Assembly (NCBI GenBank): GCA_040755395.1
Contig: JBFMAX010000003.1
Location: forward strand, 248,001-312,000
Reading direction: 5' to 3'
DNA: 64,000 nt
Source of the DNA: Nitrospirota bacterium
Lineage (GTDB): Bacteria; Nitrospirota; Nitrospiria; Nitrospirales; Nitrospiraceae
The notes beneath the pieces were generated by a model, which was not told the DNA's origin, searched no databases, and saw only the letters and a list, made by a program, of their open reading frames with translations. The stretch's first letter is position 1. Each line of letters starts with the position of its first letter. The translations under genes and the position numbers were made by a program. Of this stretch, positions 53,791-61,915 are shown piece after piece.

Positions 53791-54573
53791 CTAGACTTTG
53801 CCGGAGCGCACGCGGAAATCGACGTTATCGCGAAGCCATTTCCAGAACCGCTCCTGCTCGTGCAGGTCCGCGCCGGGTTGCAGCTTCTCTTTCCAACTCT
53901 TCATGACCTCGGCGTCCACGGTCCACAGCCGCACGCGCTGACGCGGGACATGGGTGCGCCACTGTTCCCCGACTTTGGGGCTGACGTAGGCCAGCCGCAG
54001 CGTGACGTTCCTCGACAAATATTCGAGCGGTTTGAGGTCGATCCGCTGGTACAGCTCCTGCGAGCCGGCTGTGCCGCCTGACGCAGTGGCGTCCGGCACG
54101 CCGTCCGTGATCACCACCAGATTGATCGGCGCGAGGACGAGATTCCGCTCTTTGGTGATGCGGGCGACTTCCTGGAAAAAGGGGTTGAAGTCCGTGACGG
54201 TATCAGTGGGGGAAAACCACGTGCGTAGATCCGCCTCGATCCGGGCCACATCCTTGCCTTCGAAGTCGTGAATCGGGTGAAAGGCTTTCGGCTCGCTGAG
54301 ATGTTTGCCGCCGACGCTGGCGACGAACAACGCCTGCGGCTTGTCCAACCCGCCCAGCTCGTTGAGGTGGCCGTAGATGTAATGGGCGAGGAACGACATG
54401 GCGCTGTCATAGTAGCCCGAATGCCTGAATGAGCCGCTGGCGTCCACGCCGATGAACAGCGTGGACTTGGGCTTCCGCGGTTCGTCGGATTGAGCCACGC
54501 AGCCGAGCAAGGTCGCCGCCACGACGACGGCGGCCACGAGCGCGGTCCACACGGTGCGGCGTAGGCGCCTCAT
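53791..54573 (-). CDS. VWA-domain lipoprotein
   Basis: A 260-residue lipoprotein from the ATG at 54573. Lipobox TLLGC. A VWA fold opens with FIGVDASGSFRHSG, i.e. a MIDAS-like DxSGS, and has LVVITDGVPDATASGG. Its start overlaps the preceding membrane gene by 4 bp (ATGA), so the two are co-translated. It is probably an envelope sensor or assembly factor in a two-protein module. Confidence 0.87.
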   Translation of the reverse strand: MRRLRRTVWTALVAAVVVAATLLGCVAQSDEPRKPKSTLFIGVDASGSFRHSGYYDSAMSFLAHYIYGHLNELGGLDKPQALFVASVGGKHLSEPKAFHPIHDFEGKDVARIEADLRTWFSPTDTVTDFNPFFQEVARITKERNLVLAPINLVVITDGVPDATASGGTAGSQELYQRIDLKPLEYLSRNVTLRLAYVSPKVGEQWRTHVPRQRVRLWTVDAEVMKSWKEKLQPGADLHEQERFWKWLRDNVDFRVRSGKV

Positions 54574-55808
54574 GACGTCACCTTTTTCGGTTGCCACCGG
54601 ACGGCGGGCAGGAGCTCCCTCGTTTCGATGACTTCCTGCAGGCTCTTGAACGGAATGCTGAAGACCGGGCGCGCGGTAACCAGGATCATGGCGAAGTTCA
54701 ACACGGCGGCGGCTACGTGCAGGACCGGGAGCATGAGATATTCCATCAGCTCGTTGGCCTTGCCGTGGAGCCATCCGGCTTCCCGCTTGAAGTCCTCCAA
54801 CGGAGCGCGCCACCAGTTGTGGGGTTCCGCAGGAAGCGGGCCCGCTCCTTCCTCCGCCGCCGGTTGATGCATCGGCCGGCGGGAGATGAAGGCGAGCAGA
54901 GGAGGCGTGCCGTATTGTCCGAAGAGGAACCACGTCATGCCGCGGACGCCAAGCCAGCCGAACGTCGCCAGGGAGAGCGTGAACCCGATCCCCGGACGGA
55001 ATTGCTCGCCGGTCTGCTGGGCGATCCAGGGTGTGATCGCGTCGACCAGCTCCCGGTAGAGGAACATGACTTCGAAGACCATCACGAACAGCTCCACCAG
55101 AAGCATTTGCACCAGGAACTTGTACTCGTGGTGCTTGATGGCGTCGGCGAGCACCTGGATACAGGCAAAACTTCCCATGATCAGCATGAACAAGAAAAAG
55201 TAGAGAATCGCGCCGGTCAGGGTTGAAGCCTCGGCGCCCGTGATGCCGGCGAGCACCTCCGTCACCGTCGGCATGAGGGTATAGGTGAAAATCAGCGCCT
55301 CCAGCAGACACCAGAAGATCAACAGCACAAAGGCGATCCAGGGCACGCCGGGCTGAAAGTAGCTTTGGGTCATCTGGCCCGTCATCTTGAAGGGGAGGAT
55401 CACCAGTTGTTTCAAAGTTTCCGCCCCCAGCTTCAGCGCCAAGCGGCCCAACGTGAAGAGCCAGCCGACCACGACCATGACGAATCGCGCCAGGCCGACC
55501 CAATACATCCAGACGGCAAATGCGGCGTCCCACCAGGCGAGGAGCAACATCTTGAGGATCTCGATGCGCCCCGAGCGGAACGGCAACGTGTACAACGTCA
55601 GGTGCGTGCACCACACGGAGCCGATCCAGAGAAGAACGGGAAAGAGGAGCAAGAGATAATAGACGCCGGCCAACCATCCGGTCGCGGACGACAGCACAAA
55701 CGACATGAGCGCCCGCTGCATGTCGGGAATCCATGAAAGCGGGATGGTCAGAAAGTCAAACAGGCTCTGCCAGGGCTCGGGGACGATGTGGGCGATCTGA
55801 TCGGGCAT
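54570..55808 (-). CDS. Polytopic membrane protein partnered with the VWA lipoprotein
   Basis: About 412 residues from the ATG at 55808 (MPDQIAHIVPEPWQ). Roughly eight hydrophobic segments are seen, several Trp/Tyr-rich (LLWIGSVWCTHLTLYTLPFRSG, FAVWMYWVGLARFVMVVVGWLF). A soluble C-terminal segment contains MHQPAAEEGAGPLPAEPHNWW and then two more spans. No named family. The ATGA overlap with the VWA gene marks an obligate pair. Confidence 0.75.
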   Translation of the reverse strand: MPDQIAHIVPEPWQSLFDFLTIPLSWIPDMQRALMSFVLSSATGWLAGVYYLLLLFPVLLWIGSVWCTHLTLYTLPFRSGRIEILKMLLLAWWDAAFAVWMYWVGLARFVMVVVGWLFTLGRLALKLGAETLKQLVILPFKMTGQMTQSYFQPGVPWIAFVLLIFWCLLEALIFTYTLMPTVTEVLAGITGAEASTLTGAILYFFLFMLIMGSFACIQVLADAIKHHEYKFLVQMLLVELFVMVFEVMFLYRELVDAITPWIAQQTGEQFRPGIGFTLSLATFGWLGVRGMTWFLFGQYGTPPLLAFISRRPMHQPAAEEGAGPLPAEPHNWWRAPLEDFKREAGWLHGKANELMEYLMLPVLHVAAAVLNFAMILVTARPVFSIPFKSLQEVIETRELLPAVRWQPKKVTS

Positions 55809-55915
55809 GTCGGCCCCCTTGTGTATAGATGTTCGGCTCCCGCGCAAGCGCGGTCGATTGCGGGCAATGGCGGGATTAGACTTCTGCAAAAAGCGTGGCA
55901 GAGGGAAGGAGGGCT

Positions 55916-56167
55916 ATGTCGCTGAAATTCCTGGTAGCGGGATGGCTGATTTCACCCAGTTGGTATAGGTGGGTGCGGATAGGGCCGTACAAGAAAGGAC
56001 ATGACGACTTCTGGACAGGAGGGCCCCCGTTTCTTATTCAGCCGGGCTCGCCCCGAGCACGTAACCGATCTTCGCGGCGAACAGGAGGAAGCTCAGCAGC
56101 AGCAAACCGAAGCTGGCCCAGGCGGCGGCTTGAACGGCGAGCGAACCGAGGGGGAGGCTCCAGGTGA
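55916..56167 (+). CDS. Candidate small ORF antisense to the oxidase-like gene
   Basis: An 83-residue ORF with a strong ribosome site (GGAAGGAGG) 4 nt before the ATG at 55916. It starts MSLKFLVAGWLISPSWYRWV and its last 45 residues are antisense to the convergent gene, where composition is Arg/Ser/Gly-rich as expected of a shadow. The first 40 residues lie in intergenic DNA and could be genuine; the rest may be run-on. Confidence 0.3.
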   Translation: MSLKFLVAGWLISPSWYRWVRIGPYKKGHDDFWTGGPPFLIQPGSPRARNRSSRRTGGSSAAANRSWPRRRLERRANRGGGSR

Positions 56168-57317
56168 GAGAGGCCACAACGGCCAGCCCCATCGTTCCCA
56201 GACTGAGGGCGCCGATCTGGACCGCGCGCCAGCGGTCGACGATCTTCGTCAAATGTTCCAGGTACGGCCCCCGCTTCTTGCTGCTCGCCACCCGCGCCAC
56301 CGCCAAGCTGACCGGCAGCAGATGCGACAGCGCGCCGAAAATGGTTTGGAGGATGAACCCGACGAGCGCCACATGGGTATAGGCGACCAAATGCAGGGTG
56401 CCGAAGGGAACCGCCGGCGGGTCCCACAGATAGTTCACCGTCACGAGGACACCCATGATGACGGCGAGGAAGAGAAAAAACGTGGCGGTGAGCAGATGAT
56501 CCGAAGCGGCGCCGCCCGGTTTGCCGGCCGCGAGCCAGGTCTGCAGCATGTTGTAGGCATAGAGTGCGGCCCCGACGACAAGCGTACCGCCCCCGGCGAT
56601 CTCCGTCCACAGCGATGAAAGAAAAAATCCCGTGATCAGCACGGCGATGCCCGCGGGCAGCAGCAGGAACACCGTACGAGCGAGAACAGGGCTGTAGAGC
56701 GAAGCCTGCAGCACCGTCGGCAGCAGATTGTGCATGGTGCCCACGATGGTCAGGGTGACGAACCCCAGCAGGTTGAGGTGGATGTGGGCCAATCGAGCGT
56801 GGGCGACGGAGGTCGGAGGGACGAGTTGAAAAGCCATCCCTTCCCCCATCGCCAGCCCGGCGAACAACGCCAGCAACGCCAACCCATAGAAGAGGATGTT
56901 GAGCGGTGGCGAGTTCAGGCTGCGACGCGCCTGCCCGAGCGCGTCGCCCGCCAATGAGACAAAGGCTGCGAAGACAAACAGCCCGGCGACGCCGACGATT
57001 GTGTAGTGTTGCAGCGTAAAGCCGGCCAGCATTCCGACCGCGCCGCCATTGACGGCAAGGTAGAGGAATGGGTGCGAATTGCGCCGGTCGCGCCCGGTCA
57101 TGAGGAGCGGCGGGATGAACGCCAGCATCGCGCCTAAAATCATCTGGGCGACCCCGCCGACCAAGGCTCCGTGCACGTGCAGCAGGCGGAGCCAGGACGG
57201 GAGCGGCGTTCCTCGGACGATCCCGATGAAAATGGCGAGACCCAAGAGCGAAGACAGCACCAGCCAGCCGAAGCCGGTCAGCAGAAAGACCAGCGGACGA
57301 ATCTGCAATCGCGCCAT
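56034..57317 (-). CDS. Haem-copper-oxidase subunit I-like multispan protein
   Basis: A 427-residue protein with about 12 hydrophobic segments. Three copies of a 21-residue His-starting module are seen at 49-69, 180-200 and 315-335 (pattern H-x2-L-[LV]-G-[GF]-[VI]-x3-I-x-G...P). A pseudo-three-fold layout is a known feature of haem-copper oxidase subunit I. It resembles short COX1/NnrS-like proteins without an obvious Cu_B site or partner genes nearby. It lies 9 bp from the end of thiD. Confidence 0.65.
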   Translation of the reverse strand: MARLQIRPLVFLLTGFGWLVLSSLLGLAIFIGIVRGTPLPSWLRLLHVHGALVGGVAQMILGAMLAFIPPLLMTGRDRRNSHPFLYLAVNGGAVGMLAGFTLQHYTIVGVAGLFVFAAFVSLAGDALGQARRSLNSPPLNILFYGLALLALFAGLAMGEGMAFQLVPPTSVAHARLAHIHLNLLGFVTLTIVGTMHNLLPTVLQASLYSPVLARTVFLLLPAGIAVLITGFFLSSLWTEIAGGGTLVVGAALYAYNMLQTWLAAGKPGGAASDHLLTATFFLFLAVIMGVLVTVNYLWDPPAVPFGTLHLVAYTHVALVGFILQTIFGALSHLLPVSLAVARVASSKKRGPYLEHLTKIVDRWRAVQIGALSLGTMGLAVVASLTWSLPLGSLAVQAAAWASFGLLLLSFLLFAAKIGYVLGASPAE

Positions 57318-57326
57318 CGTTGAGCG

Positions 57327-58118
57327 TTATCCCTCCAGAAAATAGAAATGATTGGTCGGTCCCCTGCCGTGACCGATCGCCAGCGCGTGCCGGATCGCCT
57401 CCGTCAGATAGGCTTTCGCGGTCTGGACCGCGTCCGGCACGGACTTGCCTCGGGCCAGTTGCGCGGCGATCGCGGAGGCGAACGTGCAGCCGGTGCCGTG
57501 GGTGTGAGGGGTGTCGATGTATTCGCCTTTGAAGACGTTAAAGAATCGCCCATCGAACAGAAGGTCCGTCGCCCGTTCGGCGAGCAAGTGACCGCCTTTG
57601 ATCAGCACGTGCGTGCAGCCGAACTGGCGAATCACTTTCGCCGCGCGCCTCGCGTCGGCCAGCGACGTGATTTCGATGCCGGAAAGCTGTTGCGCTTCGT
57701 GGATGTTGGGTGTGACGACCAGCGCCAGCGGGATCAGCTCGTTCTTCAGCGCGTCGATCGCGTCGGGCTTGAGCAGCGCGTGGCCGCTTTTGGACGCCAT
57801 GACCGGATCGACGACCAGGTTCGTCACGTTCTGCGGCTTAAGTAGGTTGACCACGACCCTGATGATCTCCGCCGAGGACAGCATCCCGGTCTTCACGGCG
57901 GCGATGTCGAAGTCATCGAACACGGCGTCCAGTTGGGCCGCGATGATCGAAGTGGGCAGCTCGAACACGTCGGTGACTTCCTCGGTGTTCTGGGCCGTGA
58001 TCGCCGTGATCACCGACATGGCAAACACGCCGTTCGCCGACATGGCCTTGATGTCGGCCTGGATCCCGGCTCCGCCGCCGGAATCCGATCCGGCGATCGT
58101 CAATACTTGTTTGATCAT
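57327..58118 (-). CDS. thiD: Hydroxymethylpyrimidine/phosphomethylpyrimidine kinase
   Basis: About 263 residues from the ATG at 58118 ([18 protein letters not shown]). Family motifs: [27 protein letters not shown] and the catalytic end [19 protein letters not shown]. It phosphorylates HMP(-P) in thiamine biosynthesis. A TAGACA-16-TATAAT promoter lies upstream with the -35 at the border of element B. A tenA gene at the right edge is thiamine-related as well. Confidence 0.94.
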   Translation of the reverse strand: MIKQVLTIAGSDSGGGAGIQADIKAMSANGVFAMSVITAITAQNTEEVTDVFELPTSIIAAQLDAVFDDFDIAAVKTGMLSSAEIIRVVVNLLKPQNVTNLVVDPVMASKSGHALLKPDAIDALKNELIPLALVVTPNIHEAQQLSGIEITSLADARRAAKVIRQFGCTHVLIKGGHLLAERATDLLFDGRFFNVFKGEYIDTPHTHGTGCTFASAIAAQLARGKSVPDAVQTAKAYLTEAIRHALAIGHGRGPTNHFYFLEG

Positions 58119-58139
58119 CACGATGCTCCGAGATGGCTC

Positions 58140-58167
58140 ATTATACTCGGCTTGGGAAAACTGTCTA
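58140..58167 (-). promoter_or_regulatory. Promoter of thiD, abutting element B
   Basis: On the minus strand TAGACA (58167-58162), 16-nt spacer, TATAAT (58145-58140). The first three bases of the -35 lie in the CTAG end of element B, so insertion of the element may have formed or changed it. Confidence 0.6.
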
Positions 58168-58391
58168 GCCCGCATTATTCACGAACGCTTCTGCTGCAAT
58201 CGTGGATTCGCTGCTGCGACAAGCCTGGCGGCGGGCGTGCTCGCCGCTCAGTCGGTCAACATACTGTTGCAAGTATGCCTCCCTCCTTCGCGGCTGCGCT
58301 TGCCCGTCTCGCGACGCGACTCCCGGGTACCCGTTGCTCTTTCATCGCAACGGGTGGAACGCGACGAACCGTCGTGAATAATGCGGGCTAG
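58165..58391 (-). repeat. Inverted-repeat (MITE-like) element, copy B
   Basis: A 227-bp element with CTAGCCCGCATTATTCACGA at both ends in inverted orientation and CTAG at each border. Its interior matches copy A (2831-3111) in reverse orientation. It includes the hairpin ACCCGTTGC/GCAACGGGT at 58329-58355. It lies between thiD and the BamE-like lipoprotein and has no coding capacity. Confidence 0.88.
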
Positions 58392-58443
58392 CGGCAGGCA
58401 ACTCAGCGGGGATGCAATCCGGAATGGATGGTGGCGCTCGCGC

Positions 58444-58758
58444 TCACCGGCAGGTCTCTTGTTGCCACTCTCGCAACACGTTCTGCGCGTCGAAGGTCAG
58501 CACATAAGCGCGGCAGGAGGCGCCTCTCACAGAGCCCGCGTAACCGGCGGTCGCGCTGCCACGCTCGTAGTAGGTCCATACCGTTCCGCCGTTTGCCAGA
58601 GACTGCTGATGGTGCGGGACCCCATAATGCTCCAGCACCATCTCTTGCGTCGCGTCATTGATCTTGTCGTGAAAATAGTTGGTCTCCAGATGCCCGCAGG
58701 ACGCCGCGGCGCCGTGGAGGAACAAGACGGCAAGCAACCGGGAAGAGCATCGAAGCAT
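58444..58758 (-). CDS. BamE/SmpA-like lipoprotein, paralogue 1
   Basis: A 104-residue lipoprotein with a signal sequence ending AAASC. It has the NYFHDKINDATQEMVLEHYGVP and TVWTYYERGSA motifs and ends in a Cys-containing strand (CRAYVLTFDAQNVLREW). It shares these landmarks with 61010-61303. It resembles the small BamE/SmpA fold. The function of this diverged version is unknown. Confidence 0.75.
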   Translation of the reverse strand: MLRCSSRLLAVLFLHGAAASCGHLETNYFHDKINDATQEMVLEHYGVPHHQQSLANGGTVWTYYERGSATAGYAGSVRGASCRAYVLTFDAQNVLREWQQETCR

Positions 58759-58773
58759 AATCAGTCTCCCTGT

Positions 58774-59229
58774 TTACGGAGCGACTTCGAGTCTGAGGAT
58801 CGTGTTACCCATATGATGGATGCGAACCTGGAGCCCCTCGCGGATCACCCCGCCGTTACTGGCCGGCCGATTGTATCCTCCGGTGGGGATGAAATCGGAG
58901 TAGTGAAACCTCACGCCGTTCACCGTGAAGGACTCGAATCCATGCCCGTCGTGTAGCCTGAACTCATAGTCCTGAATCGTGCCTTCTGCAATCTGTGTCT
59001 CATGCGCCGCCAAGGCCTGCGTCATCCGGTAATGGTCAAAGACATTCCAGCCGATCCACAGCAACGCAAAACCGAGCAGGAGATCGCCTGCGAGCTTCCA
59101 CGCTCCGGATCGCTCCGCCCTCTTTGACCGGAGCACGATCGCTCCGACCGCCAACCCCGCCACGCCGACGATCGCCGCCGGCCACGGAAACGTCTGCCAG
59201 GAAATCTCAAAGACGGTGCGGTAAGTCAT
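58774..59229 (-). CDS. Membrane protein of unknown function
   Basis: About 151 residues from the ATG at 59229 (MTYRTVFEISWQ), rejecting the upstream extension. Two N-terminal spans (AAIVGVAGLAVGAIVL and LLLGFALLWIGWNVF) are followed by a periplasmic beta-rich domain (FTVNGVRFHYSDFIPTGGYN). No family recognised. It precedes the BamE-like gene by 15 bp and may share a transcript. Confidence 0.75.
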   Translation of the reverse strand: MTYRTVFEISWQTFPWPAAIVGVAGLAVGAIVLRSKRAERSGAWKLAGDLLLGFALLWIGWNVFDHYRMTQALAAHETQIAEGTIQDYEFRLHDGHGFESFTVNGVRFHYSDFIPTGGYNRPASNGGVIREGLQVRIHHMGNTILRLEVAP

Positions 59230-59365
59230 CGCCACCGGATGCGAGAAATGCGTTGGTCTGCCGAGTCCGCTAAGCGCGTCGGCACTCACTCTACCAGAAA
59301 CCCGGTTTTCTGGATACACAGCGCGGGTGTCGCGTTGGAGGTGTCAGGAGTTATACTTCCTTTCG

Positions 59366-60142
59366 ATGGCCTGCTCCGGCGCCTCTTCCAGGCTGATGCT
59401 CGGCTTCCTGGCCGTTCTCCTCGGGGCCGCGCTTCAAGGCTGCGCCACGGACCACCGCGCGATCGGGCGCCAGCCGGACACGATATCGGACCAGGTACGC
59501 GACGGCGCCGTCCTCATGAAACGGATGCGCGGACACCCCTGTTGCGACAGGGTCGCGGGGACCGCCGGACAGCAGGCGCTGGCTCGGGCAGCCGTTGGAT
59601 TCCTCGGAAAATCGCGGATCGAAGTGAACGGCCGACGCTTCACGTTCGACTGCTCCGGTCTCGCCCGCGCCGTGTATGCGACGCAAGGCATCGATCTGTA
59701 CAATGGCCTGGGGGAGTTGGACGGCGGGAACGGCGTCGGGCGCATCTACGGACATGTCGTGCGGCACGGACGGATCCATTATGGCCCGACCGTCCGTCCC
59801 GGCGACCTGGTGTTCTTCCACAATACCTGGGATTTCAACCGGGATGAGGCTTTCAACGATCCGCTCACGCACGTGGGTGTGGTGGAGACGGTCGAGCCGG
59901 ACGGCACCGTGCTCTTCGTCAGCCAGGTCTCAGGAGGGATCGAACGGTACCGGATGAACCTGAAGACGCCCGACCGGCACCGCGCCAACGACGGGCGCGT
60001 GCTCAACGACTATCTGCGCCGGAAGACATTCAGCGATGCGGATGGGACCCAGTACCTCACCGGCCAACTCTTCGCCGCCTTCGGTACCCTCGTCAACGAG
60101 CAGCCTTCCCCATTTTCTAGCCACCACGCCGTGTGGTCTTGA
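59366..60142 (+). CDS. NlpC/P60-family lipoprotein, probable cell-wall peptidase
   Basis: About 258 residues from the ATG at 59366 (MACSGASSRL). Lipobox LQGC. The catalytic Cys is in TFDCSGLARAVYATQG, and the His in DPLTHVGVVE; the C-terminal part has FVSQVSGGIERYRMN. It likely cleaves peptidoglycan stem peptides in the periplasm. A TATACT ends 8 nt before the ATG. Its 3' end overlaps the convergent Abi-like gene by 26 bp. Confidence 0.85.
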   Translation: MACSGASSRLMLGFLAVLLGAALQGCATDHRAIGRQPDTISDQVRDGAVLMKRMRGHPCCDRVAGTAGQQALARAAVGFLGKSRIEVNGRRFTFDCSGLARAVYATQGIDLYNGLGELDGGNGVGRIYGHVVRHGRIHYGPTVRPGDLVFFHNTWDFNRDEAFNDPLTHVGVVETVEPDGTVLFVSQVSGGIERYRMNLKTPDRHRANDGRVLNDYLRRKTFSDADGTQYLTGQLFAAFGTLVNEQPSPFSSHHAVWS

Positions 60143-60998
60143 GAAGCAAATGAATTAGTGAGAAGAGGCGGTGGAACAAGTAGTCTACGTGCTCGTTCAG
60201 CTCTAATGGCACTTGCGTAGTCTCGCTGTGACGAATCCTAAACTTGTTTCCTATTGTAGTTAGTTCGCGCGCCTCATTCTCCAGCGCTGCTCGAAAGTTC
60301 GGCTCTCTCGCGCTTCTGCCGAGCAGTTCTGCTGCCGACGTTGCTTTATCTTTCCCAGGCTCGATGGTCTTTAGCCGTTCCCAGGCATCCCAAAGTTTTT
60401 CTAGGGATTCACGACGGACGTTCGGATCCGGGTCGAGATACTTTTTTCTTGCGGCTTCTAGTAGAGAATTGAGTTCTGAATCGCCCGTGTTAAACACAGC
60501 CGCAACCAGAGGTGCGCTGAGCACCTCTGGTGCAAGTCGAACGACAAGACCTGCTGAGTTTAGTTCATAAGCCAGGCCGTTGCGGGAAAATATCCTATTA
60601 ACCTCTTCTCTAAAAGCACTACGACCTTCCTCGACTTCAAATGACAAATGGCTGTGGCCATAAAAGCTGTGGTAATCGAGCCCTACCGGTTTTGCGACAG
60701 CCTCGTGGCAGAACTCCAATAGATCCAAGATCGCAAGAGGTGGTGGGACCTCTTCCCCTCTTAATGGCCATGCAATTTCTGGGATCACAGCCTTCAATGC
60801 CAGAGAAAATGCCGTCGAATCACACCCTGCGATACCCCGTCCGTCTGGGCATCCCCACGGAAATTGATAACCAAACGAGCCATCCTCAATACGCCGTTCG
60901 ATGACAGCAACAATCCCACCCCAAACGTTAGTGGGAATATCGTCTCTTGTCCTAGGACGTGTACCCAGTTCTCTGTCGCTGAAGTAATCTGCGGGCAT
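60117..60998 (-). CDS. Abi-like (abortive-infection-type) protein, low-GC
   Basis: About 293 residues from the ATG at 60998 (MPADYFSDRELG) with AGAGAGG upstream. The sequence is visibly more AT-rich than its surroundings. The middle has FREEVNRIFSRNGLAYELNSAG and LEKLWDAWERLKTIEPGKDK, and the end TTIGNKFRIRHSETTQVPL then a helical segment. These are features I associate with Abi/AbiJ-like proteins with a HEPN-like C-terminus; the RxxH is not the full HEPN RxxxxH. It is a likely acquired defence-type gene. Moderate-to-low certainty. Confidence 0.5.
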   Translation of the reverse strand: MPADYFSDRELGTRPRTRDDIPTNVWGGIVAVIERRIEDGSFGYQFPWGCPDGRGIAGCDSTAFSLALKAVIPEIAWPLRGEEVPPPLAILDLLEFCHEAVAKPVGLDYHSFYGHSHLSFEVEEGRSAFREEVNRIFSRNGLAYELNSAGLVVRLAPEVLSAPLVAAVFNTGDSELNSLLEAARKKYLDPDPNVRRESLEKLWDAWERLKTIEPGKDKATSAAELLGRSAREPNFRAALENEARELTTIGNKFRIRHSETTQVPLELNEHVDYLFHRLFSLIHLLLKTTRRGG

Positions 60999-61009
60999 TG
61001 CAAGCCTCT

Positions 61010-61303
61010 CTAGCATCTCTGCCGGTTCCAGTCGTGTAATATCTTATCCTTGTTGAAAACCAAGACGTACTGGGTACAAAAACCGCCTGTTCCTTCAACT
61101 ACAGCTGAGCGATTTTGATAGGTCCATACAACACTTCCATCAGCTAAGGCTCTTTCAAGATGGGGTGGGCCAAGCCGCTTTGTTACTTCGTCCTGAGTCG
61201 CTTTGCCTACAGCTTCTTGAAGATAGTTGACCTGCCAAGGTGTGCATGCTTCTAGAAAGAAAACTGCAAGGGTCAACACAAGCAATTTCTTACGTGCTGG
61301 CAT
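61010..61303 (-). CDS. BamE/SmpA-like lipoprotein, paralogue 2
   Basis: A 97-residue lipoprotein with a FLEAC lipobox, NYLQEAVGKATQDEVTKRLGPP and SVVWTYQNRSAV, ending CTQYVLVFNKDKILHDWNRQRC. It mirrors the 58444 protein in pattern and Cys placement while being AT-richer. It lies 11 bp upstream of the Abi-like gene and is probably cotranscribed with it. Confidence 0.7.
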   Translation of the reverse strand: MPARKKLLVLTLAVFFLEACTPWQVNYLQEAVGKATQDEVTKRLGPPHLERALADGSVVWTYQNRSAVVEGTGGFCTQYVLVFNKDKILHDWNRQRC

Positions 61304-61779
61304 CCTCTCGTCCCCCTTTTCCTAATAATTGAGGCTCCACGCGGTGACGGCGCGGGCGTTGGACGTGAATTCTTAATAGCGGAGACCAGTCTGCCAGAAA
61401 TTGCGCGCGTCCAGCGAGGGCCTTCCGAGGCCGCGCGTTGCGCGAGCACATCGGCAGATCGGGCGACCACCTTATTTACCCCCCCTCTCACGGACCGGCG
61501 CGCATCACGGAAATAAAAAATGAGTGGTGGCTGGGCTGTCCCAAACTGCGCGTGTCGCGACCCATTGCGATGGAAGAGCAACGGGTCCCCCGGCACATTC
61601 TGATCGTGCGCGTTCAAGGAATGTAGAGCTAGATGGACTTTTAAGGAAGGTTTTCCAGGCAATGGGCATGTTAGCCGGTCACCAAACTGAGCTCTTTGAT
61701 GCGTGAATGAGCAGGGCCGAGTTTCTTGATCATCACGTAAATGATCGGTTGGCTAGGCTCCGCCTGTTTCTTCCTCGTC
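61304..61779. other. Non-coding stretch with degenerate repeats
   Basis: About 475 bases without a supported gene. It holds a degenerate copy of the CCCGTTGC hairpin family (ACCCATTGCGATGGAAGAGC and ACGGGTCCCCCGG at 61560-61594) and a CTGTCCCAAACTGCGCGTGT segment that matches the left arm region of the element at 62834-62953. Nothing else recognised. Confidence 0.5.
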
Positions 61780-61902
61780 TCATTCTAACAGCAAGACAAC
61801 CTGCGCATTCTGGGGAATCTTTTCGAGAAATTCCGGGTGTTCCCGCACGTACCGGTCGAATTCCAACCCTAAGAGGCTATTGCGCTTTTCGAGAACGTTC
61901 AA
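61780..61902 (-). CDS. DUF5647-like small protein, apparently shortened
   Basis: Start TTG at 61902 with AAGGAG upstream, 40 residues: MNVLEKRNSLLGLEFDRYVR and EHPEFLEKIPQNAQVVLLLE. The in-frame TGA comes where DUF5647 proteins continue, and the next codons read DEEETGGA before a further stop, so a nonsense change is possible. It follows DUF2283 by 13 nt. These two families are often adjacent and are thought to be toxin-antitoxin-like. Confidence 0.55.
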   Translation of the reverse strand: MNVLEKRNSLLGLEFDRYVREHPEFLEKIPQNAQVVLLLE

Positions 61903-61915
61903 CAGAACTCTCCTT

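Noticed and set aside
58118-58175. TPP riboswitch before thiD
   Set aside because: Only about 15 nt separate the likely transcript start from the ATG, and no thi-box CUGAGA motif is present.
61438-61626. Small plus-strand ORFs in the gap
   Set aside because: They consist of repeat-derived sequence without ribosome sites or recognisable domains.
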